Under the pieces are notes generated by a model. It was not told the DNA's origin. It made no database searches and worked only from the letters and a program-made list of their open reading frames with translations. From positions 62,001 to 126,000 of the forward strand of contig NZ_BOMW01000034.1 in NCBI RefSeq assembly GCF_016862395.1: a stretch of DNA of 64,000 nt, read 5' to 3'. A program made the translations under genes and the position numbers. This document shows, in pieces, positions 57,657 to 64,000 of the stretch. This DNA is from Actinoplanes siamensis (GTDB lineage: Bacteria > Actinomycetota > Actinomycetes > Mycobacteriales > Micromonosporaceae). The first letter of the stretch is position 1, and every line of letters begins with the position of its first letter.

Positions 57657-58463
57657 TCACCGCCGCCGGGCGTGCAGGACATGGCCGCCCGGGGTCTCCG
57701 GGGGCACGTCCGGGCGGTTGAAGTAGCGCGCCGCCAGGCCCGCCGGACCGAGGTCCTCGATCTCGTGGAGACCACGGACCCGTAGGTCGGCGGCGATCTC
57801 CTCGGGCTCGAAGAAGGTCAGCCAGGGCTCGCCGATCCGGGCGACCCGGGCGGCCCGGGCCTCCAGGGCGGTCCGCCGCCCGGCCGGCATCCGCTCCGGG
57901 GACTGCGCGTAGTCGAAGACCACCTCGTTGCCGGGCCGGCCGGCGATGAGGCCGAGCGTCTGCGCGAAGGCGCCGGCCGTCAGGTAGGGCACCACGCCGA
58001 GCCAGAGGAAGAACGCCGGCCCGTCGAGCTCCAGGCGATCGGCCAGGCTCTCCCGCTCGAAGTCGACCCCGACGTGCCGCACGTTCGCCGGCACGCCGAT
58101 CCCGGCGTCGGCCAGCCGCTCCCGCTTCCACGCCTGCGTGTCCGGATGGTCGATCTCGACGACCCGCAGGTCCGCGTGCGGATTCCGGTACGCGAACGTG
58201 TCCAGGCCCGCGCCCAGCACCACTGCCGTGCCCACCCCACGGGTCACCGCGGCGGCCAGGTGGTCCTCGGCGAACCGGTGCCGGGCCGCGATGAACATCC
58301 GCATCCCGCGCCGCGGGGCGTCGCCGAGCAGCTCGTCCGCCGGCTGCCCGAGAATCCGCAGCGCCAGCGGGTCCTCGAAGATCGCTCCCTGCTCCAGCAC
58401 CTGGTGCGCGGCACGGTAGCGCGCCGCCGCGTACGCAGTCCTACTCGCCTGTCCGGTCCGCAT
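57657..58463 (-). CDS. SAM-dependent methyltransferase, leucine carboxyl methyltransferase-like
   Basis: The 268-residue enzyme has the family motif LGAGLDTFAYRNP (SAM site, about residues 82-94), EIDHPDTQAWKRERL and FFLWLGVVPYLTAGA. Members methylate carboxyl groups of small molecules or proteins; the substrate is unknown. Its start lies 23 bases inside the upstream alkyltransferase-like gene, so the two are probably cotranscribed. Confidence 0.9.
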   Translation of the reverse strand: MRTGQASRTAYAAARYRAAHQVLEQGAIFEDPLALRILGQPADELLGDAPRRGMRMFIAARHRFAEDHLAAAVTRGVGTAVVLGAGLDTFAYRNPHADLRVVEIDHPDTQAWKRERLADAGIGVPANVRHVGVDFERESLADRLELDGPAFFLWLGVVPYLTAGAFAQTLGLIAGRPGNEVVFDYAQSPERMPAGRRTALEARAARVARIGEPWLTFFEPEEIAADLRVRGLHEIEDLGPAGLAARYFNRPDVPPETPGGHVLHARRR

Positions 58464-58764
58464 CAGGGGTCCACCCGGCCTCGTCGATCACTACCCGGTC
58501 GCCGCGCAACGGTACGCCCTCGGACAGCAGCCGCGCCCGAGCCTCCCGTTCGTGCCCGGGTGGCAGCCGCCCGGCGCTGTTCACCACCCGGTGCCAGGGC
58601 ACCCCGCCACCGTGCCGCGACATGATCGCGCCGATCTGGCGGGGCGAGTTGCGGCCGGAACGGTCGGCCAGCGCGTCGGCGATCGCGCCGTACGACATCA
58701 CCCGGCCCTCCGGGATGCTCTCGACCACTTCGAGGACGGCTTCGACGTACTCCTCCGGTGTCAT
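58441..58764 (-). CDS. Alkyltransferase-like (ATL) DNA-repair protein
   Basis: The 107-residue protein starts MTPEEYVEAVLEVVESIPEGRVM and has the MGMT helix-turn-helix stretch RQIGAIMSRHGGGVPWHRVV. The active-site Cys of MGMT (PCHR) is Trp (PWHR), the mark of ATL proteins, which bind O6-alkylguanine and recruit nucleotide excision repair. The start is an ATG; MMTPEE one codon earlier is also possible. Confidence 0.92.
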   Translation of the reverse strand: MTPEEYVEAVLEVVESIPEGRVMSYGAIADALADRSGRNSPRQIGAIMSRHGGGVPWHRVVNSAGRLPPGHEREARARLLSEGVPLRGDRVVIDEAGWTPDADRTGE

Positions 58765-58817
58765 CACCGGCCACGATATGGGATCTGACGCGGCTGTTCA
58801 CCGGGCGGCCGAGCAGA

Positions 58818-59939
58818 ATGGGCGGAGTGCGGGAAGTGGTGACCGGTGCGCGCCGGATCGTGGTGAAGGTGGGCTCGTCCTCCCTGACCACCGCGGCGGG
58901 CGGCATCGACGAGCAGCGTCTGGACACTCTGGTCGGCACCCTCGGCGGGCTCGCCGGCGAGGGCCGGGAGGTGGTGCTGGTCTCCAGCGGCGCGATCGCC
59001 GCCGGGCTGGCCCCGCTGCACCTGCCCCGGCGACCACGTGACCTGGCCACCCAGCAGGCCGCCGCCGCGGTCGGCCAGGGCCTGCTGATCGCGCGGTACA
59101 CCGCAGGTTTCGCCCGGCACGGCCTGACCGTCGCGCAGGTGCTGCTCACCGTCGACGACGTGACCCGCCGCGCGCACTACCGCAACGCGTATCAGACCCT
59201 GCGGAAACTGCTGGACCTGGGCGCGCTGCCGATCGTGAACGAGAACGACACGGTGGCCACCGAGGAGATCCGGTTCGGCGACAACGACCGGCTGGCCGCG
59301 CTGGTCGCCGCGCTGGTCGACGCGGACCTGCTGGTGCTGCTCTCCGACGTGGACGCGCTCTACACCGGCGACCCGGCCGACCCGGCCGCGCGGCGGATCC
59401 CGGTGGTCCGCGGCGAGAGCGACCTGGCCGGCATCGCGATCGGCTCGGCCGGCAGGTCCGGCGTCGGCACCGGCGGCATGGTCACCAAGGTCGAGGCGGC
59501 CCGGATCGCCACCGGCTTCGGCATCCCGGTGGTGCTGACCGCCGCCCCGCTGGCCGCGCCCGCGCTGGCCGGCGACGAGGTGGGCACGCTCTTCGAGGCG
59601 GCCGGGACCAGGCCCGCGGCCCGGCTGTTCTGGCTGGCCCACGCCACCGCGCCGCGTGGCCGGCTGCACCTGGACGAGGGCGCGGTGGCCGCCGTGGTGG
59701 CCCGGCGCAAGTCGCTGCTGCCGGCCGGGATCACAGCGGTGGACGGATCGTTCGCGGCCGGCGACCCGGTGGACCTGGTGGACGCCGGGTCCGGCACGCC
59801 GGTGGCGCGCGGGCTGGTCAACTACGACGCCGTGGAACTGCCGGCGCTGCTCGGGCGCTCCACTCCGGAACTGGCAGCCGCCCTCGGGCCGGGATATGAA
59901 CGTGAGGTCGTCCACCGCGACGATCTCGTACTCCTATGA
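58818..59939 (+). CDS. proB: Glutamate 5-kinase
   Basis: This enzyme catalyses the first step of proline synthesis, glutamate to glutamyl-5-phosphate. The 373 residues include RIVVKVGSSSLT at the start, LVSSGAIAAGL, NENDTVATEEIRFGDNDRLA and the GVGTGGMVTKVEAA loop. A C-terminal PUA domain spans about residues 285-373. The start is uncertain: an alternative GTG lies three codons later (MREVVTGARRIVVKVG). It is followed by proA after 10 bases. Confidence 0.96.
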   Translation: MGGVREVVTGARRIVVKVGSSSLTTAAGGIDEQRLDTLVGTLGGLAGEGREVVLVSSGAIAAGLAPLHLPRRPRDLATQQAAAAVGQGLLIARYTAGFARHGLTVAQVLLTVDDVTRRAHYRNAYQTLRKLLDLGALPIVNENDTVATEEIRFGDNDRLAALVAALVDADLLVLLSDVDALYTGDPADPAARRIPVVRGESDLAGIAIGSAGRSGVGTGGMVTKVEAARIATGFGIPVVLTAAPLAAPALAGDEVGTLFEAAGTRPAARLFWLAHATAPRGRLHLDEGAVAAVVARRKSLLPAGITAVDGSFAAGDPVDLVDAGSGTPVARGLVNYDAVELPALLGRSTPELAAALGPGYEREVVHRDDLVLL

Positions 59940-59949
59940 AGGGTTTCTC

Positions 59950-61194
59950 ATGAGCGTGCTGGAGCAGGCTGCCGCGGCCCGGGTCGCCGCGGTCGACCTC
60001 GCCGGGGCCACCCGCGCGGAGAAGGACGCGGCGCTGCTGCTGATGGCCGACCGGCTGGTCGAGCGGGCCGACGACATCGTCGCGGCGAACGCGGTGGACG
60101 TGGCGAACGCGCGGGAGAAGGGCACTTCCGAGGCGATGATCGACCGGCTCGCACTGGGCCCGGAGCGGATCGCCGCGATGGCCGACGGCCTGCGCCAGCT
60201 GGCCGCCCTGCCGGACCCGGTCGGTGACGTGGTGCGTGGTTCCACCCTGGCCAACGGGCTGGAGCTGCGGCAGGTCCGGGTACCGTTCGGCGTGGTCGGC
60301 ATGATCTACGAGGGCCGGCCGAACGTGACCGCCGACGCCGCCGGCATCTGCCTGAAGTCCGGCAACGCGGCGCTGCTGCGCGGCTCGGGCTCGGCCTTCT
60401 CGTCGAACGCGGCGATCGTGTCGGTGCTGCGCAAGGCGGTCGCCGACGCGGGCCTGCCGGCCAACGCCATCCAGCTGCTGGACGCCACCACCCGGGACTC
60501 GGTGAAGGAGCTGATGCGCGCCCGCGGCCTGGTCGACGTGCTGATCCCGCGCGGCGGCGCCGACCTGATCCGGACCGTGGTCGAGCAGTCCACGGTGCCG
60601 GTGATCGAGACCGGGGTGGGCAACTGCCACGTGTACGTGGACGCCGCCGCCGACCTGGAGAAGGCGCTCGCCATCACGATCAACTCGAAGACCCAGCGGA
60701 ACTCGGTCTGCAACGCCGCCGAATCGCTGCTGGTGCACGCCGAGATCGCCGGCGCGTTCCTGCCGCTGATCCTGTCGTCGCTGGCCGAGGCCGGGGTCAC
60801 GGTCCACGGTGATTCCCGGGTGGCCGGCTACAGCGACGCGGTGGTCCCGGCCACCGAGCAGGACTGGGGCACGGAGTACCTGTCCGCGGACATCTCGGTC
60901 GCGGTCGTCGACTCGCTGGAGGACGCGCTGGACCACATCCGGCAGTTCGGCACCGGCCACACCGAGGCGATCGTCAGCGAGTCGCTCGCCGCGACCCGCC
61001 GGTTCACGGCCGGTGTGGACGCGGCAGCGGTGGTGGTCAACGCGTCGACCCGGTTCACCGACGGCGGGGAGTTCGGATTCGGCGCGGAGATCGGCATCAG
61101 CACCCAGAAGCTCCACGCCCGGGGCCCGATGGGCCTGCCGGAGCTGACCTCGACCAAATACATCGTCACCGGGAACGGCCACATCCGCGGCTGA
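59950..61194 (+). CDS. proA: Glutamate-5-semialdehyde dehydrogenase
   Basis: ProA reduces glutamyl-5-phosphate to the semialdehyde. The 414 residues have VPFGVVGMIYEGRPNVTADA, the catalytic Cys in KTQRNSVCNAAESLLVH, and GEFGFGAEIGISTQKLHARG. It forms a proBA operon with the gene 10 bases upstream. The ATG start agrees with the family N-terminus. Confidence 0.97.
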   Translation: MSVLEQAAAARVAAVDLAGATRAEKDAALLLMADRLVERADDIVAANAVDVANAREKGTSEAMIDRLALGPERIAAMADGLRQLAALPDPVGDVVRGSTLANGLELRQVRVPFGVVGMIYEGRPNVTADAAGICLKSGNAALLRGSGSAFSSNAAIVSVLRKAVADAGLPANAIQLLDATTRDSVKELMRARGLVDVLIPRGGADLIRTVVEQSTVPVIETGVGNCHVYVDAAADLEKALAITINSKTQRNSVCNAAESLLVHAEIAGAFLPLILSSLAEAGVTVHGDSRVAGYSDAVVPATEQDWGTEYLSADISVAVVDSLEDALDHIRQFGTGHTEAIVSESLAATRRFTAGVDAAAVVVNASTRFTDGGEFGFGAEIGISTQKLHARGPMGLPELTSTKYIVTGNGHIRG

Positions 61195-61697
61195 CCGATT
61201 GTTCGACATGACGGAAATCACCAGTCCCTAATCGGTGTGTAGTGCCCTGGTGACCGTTCCGCGGCGACGCGCGGTCAATGCCCGGACAACAACCGAAATC
61301 CGCCGGCCCGGAACCGCTTTCCGAATGGCCGAGCGGCGGACAACCGAATGACCGAGGGCCATCACCCGATCGGGGGTGATGGCCCTGCTCGTTCACTCAA
61401 CGCTCGATCCGGGACCGGCCAATCGCCGGTGGAGAGTGCCGCAAATCTCCTAAGAAGCCACCCGATCGGTTGATGGCCGATGAAAAGTCGGACGCGAGGA
61501 TCTTGGGCGGAGCGTCGTGCCCTGGGCTGCTCAGAGTCGTCGATCTCCCCAAAAAACCGGGGAAACGGCGACGAAACAAATGACCACGAATATGCGAGCA
61601 ATGCCGCTCGTCATCGCGCGGTAACGCACTGCCGACTCGCGCTGAGCCCGGTTCGCCGGTACTGCCCTCAGTTCATCCGAGGCACCTAGGAAAAGCC
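61195..61697 (+). promoter_or_regulatory. Long leader region before the glycosyltransferase, with hairpins
   Basis: About 500 bases contain no credible gene. A perfect 13-bp hairpin (AGGGCCATCACCC / GGGTGATGGCCCT, 61355-61386) may terminate proBA. A smaller CCCC-AAAAAA-CCGGGG fold lies around 61548-61562. No riboswitch class was recognised, although the region is long enough for one. Confidence 0.5.
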
Positions 61698-62966
61698 GTG
61701 TCCCACTTTCTTGACGTCATCTGGTCCGCAATCGTCGAAACCGTCGGGGAGCTGAGCTGGCGCGACATCATGCCGCTGGGTCTCGCCGGGATCTTCGTCT
61801 GGTTCCTCTGGATTTACCGCGCTGTTCTGTCGCGATTCGCCCGACCGACCGTCAACGATTTCCGGACCTCGGTGTCGGTGGTCGTGCCGGCCTACCGGGA
61901 AGACCCGGACATCCTGCTGGAATGCCTGGACAGCTGGCTGTCGCAGAACCCGGCCGAGGTCATCATCGTCCCGGACGTCGAGGACACCGAGGTGCTGGAA
62001 CGCCTCTCCCAGGTCCGCGACCCGCGGCTGAGGGTCATTCCGTTCGTCCACCGTGGAAAGCGCTCGGCGCTCGGCGTCGGCATCCGGGCCGCCCGCTCCG
62101 AGCTGGTCGTGCTCGCCGACTCGGACACCCGCTGGCTGCCCGGACTGCTGGACGCGGTGCAGATGCCGTTCGCCGACCCGGCCGTCGGTGGCGTCGGCAC
62201 CCAGCAGAACGTCTACCAGCGGACCACCAGCATCTGGCGGCGGGTCGCGGACTGGCTGGTCAACCTGCGCTACTACGACTACGTGCCGGCCATGGGCCGC
62301 GCCGGGGCGGTGGCCTGCCTCTCCGGGCGGACCGCCGCGTACCGCCGCTCGGCGATCCTGCCGGTGCTCAAGCACCTGGAGGACGAGTTCTTCCTCGGCC
62401 GGCGCTGCGTCGCCGGCGACGACGGGCGGCTCACCTGGCTGGTGCTGGCCCAGGGCTACAAGACCGTGCACCAGTCGTCGGCCAAGGCGCTGTCGATGTT
62501 CCCGTCCTCGTTCAGCGCGTTCGTCAAGCAGCGGGTGCGGTGGAGCCGGAACTCGTACCGCTGCTACCTGACAGCGGTGTGGAAGGGCTGGCTCTGGCGG
62601 GTCCCGATGGTCACCAAGCTGACCGTGCTGCAGATCCTGCTGACCCCGGTCACCATGGGCATGGCCCTCGGGTACCTGATCTTCAGCCGGCTCGAGCTGA
62701 CCGTCCACTCGATCGCGCTGACCCTCATCTGGCTGCTGCTCGGCCGCGGCCTGCGCGGTTACTCGCACCTGCGCCGGCACCCGCAGGAGATCCTGCTGCT
62801 GCCGGTGACCGCGCTGGTGGTCATCTTCATCGCGCTGCCGATCAAGCTGTACGCCTTCGTCACCATGAACAAGCAGGGCTGGCTGACGCGCACCGCGGAC
62901 AGCATCGGCGGCGAGGGCCAGAACGCCGCCACCCTGAACCGCGAGCCCGAACCAGCGAAGGCCTGA
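61698..62966 (+). CDS. Membrane glycosyltransferase family 2, processive type
   Basis: The 422-residue protein has one N-terminal transmembrane segment (about residues 26-45), a GT2 catalytic domain with VVVPAYRED, LADSDTRW (metal-binding DSD) and GDDGRLTW, and the QRVRW motif typical of processive beta-glycan synthases. Three hydrophobic segments follow. It resembles hyaluronan/cellulose synthase-type enzymes. The start is a GTG with AGGAAAAG upstream. The next gene starts 2 bases after its stop, so they form an operon. Confidence 0.93.
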   Translation: MSHFLDVIWSAIVETVGELSWRDIMPLGLAGIFVWFLWIYRAVLSRFARPTVNDFRTSVSVVVPAYREDPDILLECLDSWLSQNPAEVIIVPDVEDTEVLERLSQVRDPRLRVIPFVHRGKRSALGVGIRAARSELVVLADSDTRWLPGLLDAVQMPFADPAVGGVGTQQNVYQRTTSIWRRVADWLVNLRYYDYVPAMGRAGAVACLSGRTAAYRRSAILPVLKHLEDEFFLGRRCVAGDDGRLTWLVLAQGYKTVHQSSAKALSMFPSSFSAFVKQRVRWSRNSYRCYLTAVWKGWLWRVPMVTKLTVLQILLTPVTMGMALGYLIFSRLELTVHSIALTLIWLLLGRGLRGYSHLRRHPQEILLLPVTALVVIFIALPIKLYAFVTMNKQGWLTRTADSIGGEGQNAATLNREPEPAKA

Positions 62967-62968
62967 GC

Positions 62969-64000
62969 ATGACGTTCCGAATCCTGACCAGCACCCTGGC
63001 GGCTGTCACCGCCGGCCTGTCGCTGGCCGCGCTGCCCGCACCGGCGCTCGCCGAGGAGGCCGGCGCCATCGACACCACGAACGCGGACCGGCAGGCCGCC
63101 CTGGTCGCCGCCGAGGACCGCCGGCTCACCGAGGTGCGCGCGGTCGCCGCGGTGGCCCCGACCCGCGGCGCCAACTGGAGCAACCCGTACCGGCTCAACA
63201 CCAGCGCGGGTTACACCCTCGTGCTGACCCAGCGCCGCGAGCCGTACACCGTGACCGACCTGCTCAAGCTCGCGCCGCAGACGTTCACCCGGCAGTCCGA
63301 CGGCAGCTACCTGCTGACCGAGAACATCTACCTCAACTCGGGCGCCAAGCTGCGGCTCTCCAACCCGGGCGGCCTCACGCTGCGGCTGGCCTCCAACACC
63401 AACGGGTTCGTGTCCATCGTGTCGTTCGGCGGGTCGCTGACCATCGACGGCACCCCGCAGGCGCCCACCACGATCACCAGCTGGGACCGGCGGACCACGC
63501 GGCCGGACACCGACGTGAACGACGGGCGGGCCTATCTGCGGGCCATCGGTGGGCAGTTCTCCATGACGTACACCAAGGTCTCCGATCTCGGTTTCTGGAG
63601 CGGCCGCACCGGCGGGGTCAGCCTGACCGGCACCGACCGGCCGGACACCGGTGACGTCGTGGGGCCCACCCACCTGACCAAGACGGAGCGGCACGAGGCC
63701 AAGGACCAGCGGCTGTCCGAGGACAGGTCGGCCACCGCGGCGCCCGGCGCGGGTGACGTCTTCGCCCAGCCGAGCGGCGCCCTGAACATCCCGGACACCC
63801 GGTTCGACGTGCCCGGCCTGTCCTACGTGTCCGGCGACATCGACCACTCCACGATCACCGGCAACGCGTTCGGGATGTTCATCTCCAGCGCCAACGGCAT
63901 CACTCTGAGCGACACTTCGATCACGAAAAGCCTGTACGACGGGCTGCTGCTGCACCGCTTCGCGTCCAGCGCCGTGGTGGAGCGGGTGGTCTCCAGCGAC
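62969..64000 (+). CDS. Exported right-handed beta-helix-like protein (cut by window edge)
   Basis: The visible 344 residues have a signal peptide (MTFRILTSTLAAVTAGLSLA to PALA, about residues 1-28). A repetitive beta-strand pattern follows, with ALNIPDTRFDVPGLSYVSGD and SITGNAFGMFISSANGITLS-like turns typical of parallel beta-helix carbohydrate-active or binding proteins. The C-terminus is beyond the window. The 2-base gap to the glycosyltransferase suggests it acts on the same polysaccharide. Confidence 0.85.
   Translation, partial: MTFRILTSTLAAVTAGLSLAALPAPALAEEAGAIDTTNADRQAALVAAEDRRLTEVRAVAAVAPTRGANWSNPYRLNTSAGYTLVLTQRREPYTVTDLLKLAPQTFTRQSDGSYLLTENIYLNSGAKLRLSNPGGLTLRLASNTNGFVSIVSFGGSLTIDGTPQAPTTITSWDRRTTRPDTDVNDGRAYLRAIGGQFSMTYTKVSDLGFWSGRTGGVSLTGTDRPDTGDVVGPTHLTKTERHEAKDQRLSEDRSATAAPGAGDVFAQPSGALNIPDTRFDVPGLSYVSGDIDHSTITGNAFGMFISSANGITLSDTSITKSLYDGLLLHRFASSAVVERVVSSD

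Noticed and set aside
61540..61600. Possible cyclic-di-AMP (ydaO-type) riboswitch before the glycosyltransferase
   Set aside because: A CCGGGGAAAC stretch resembles one element, but the other conserved elements could not be found.

Overview
The window is very G+C-rich actinobacterial chromosome. The gene order, codon bias and proteins point to Micromonosporaceae, probably Actinoplanes or a close relative; the genus is an inference. No plasmid, phage or IS backbone and no CRISPR array was seen.

Region 1 (1-20 kb) is the transcription and translation core, all on the minus strand. Read in transcription order it is tRNA-Thr, tRNA-Met, rpmG, hadA-like, hadB-like, tRNA-Trp, secE, nusG, rplA, rplJ, rplL, rpoB, rpoC, two small DUF4190-like membrane proteins, rpsL, rpsG, fusA, tuf, and rpsJ running off the left edge. 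Promoters can be read upstream of rpsL, rpoB and rpmG, and an L10-type leader with an attenuator-like hairpin precedes rplJ. rplK (L11), normally between nusG and rplA, is absent.

Region 2 (20-28.7 kb) holds a membrane GAF-GGDEF-EAL protein with a tiny exported peptide upstream, a helix-turn-helix protein, a rhodanese sulfurtransferase, a LysE exporter, small hypothetical genes, and an XRE/DUF5919-type regulator translationally coupled to an inositol-monophosphatase-family enzyme behind two 17-bp palindromes.

Region 3 (28.7-33.3 kb) is a visibly more A+T-rich accessory island. It holds a large unrecognised helical protein and an overlapping two-gene module whose proteins share a Gly/Ser/Thr motif, at the C-terminus of the first and the N-terminus of the second. 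This is the best candidate here for an undescribed system: a possible conflict or defence pair with a shared signalling motif.

Region 4 (33.6-43.9 kb) has a YajQ-family protein, tRNA-Tyr, a Uma2-type nuclease-fold protein, a secreted protein, HtpX, an MFS exporter, a DUF1707 protein, a TetR/LLM-flavin oxidoreductase operon, and a GNAT-MOSC fusion.

Region 5 (43.9-54 kb) is a minus-strand complex I cluster reduced to nuoB, C, H, I, J, K, L, M, N, with a DUF2252 gene between nuoB and nuoC. nuoA, D, E, F and G are absent.

Region 6 (54-64 kb) holds an MFS remnant, a gamma-glutamyltransferase, a divergent epimerase/TetR pair with palindromic operators, a SAM methyltransferase, an alkyltransferase-like protein, proB-proA, and a processive family 2 glycosyltransferase followed by an exported beta-helix-like protein cut by the right edge.
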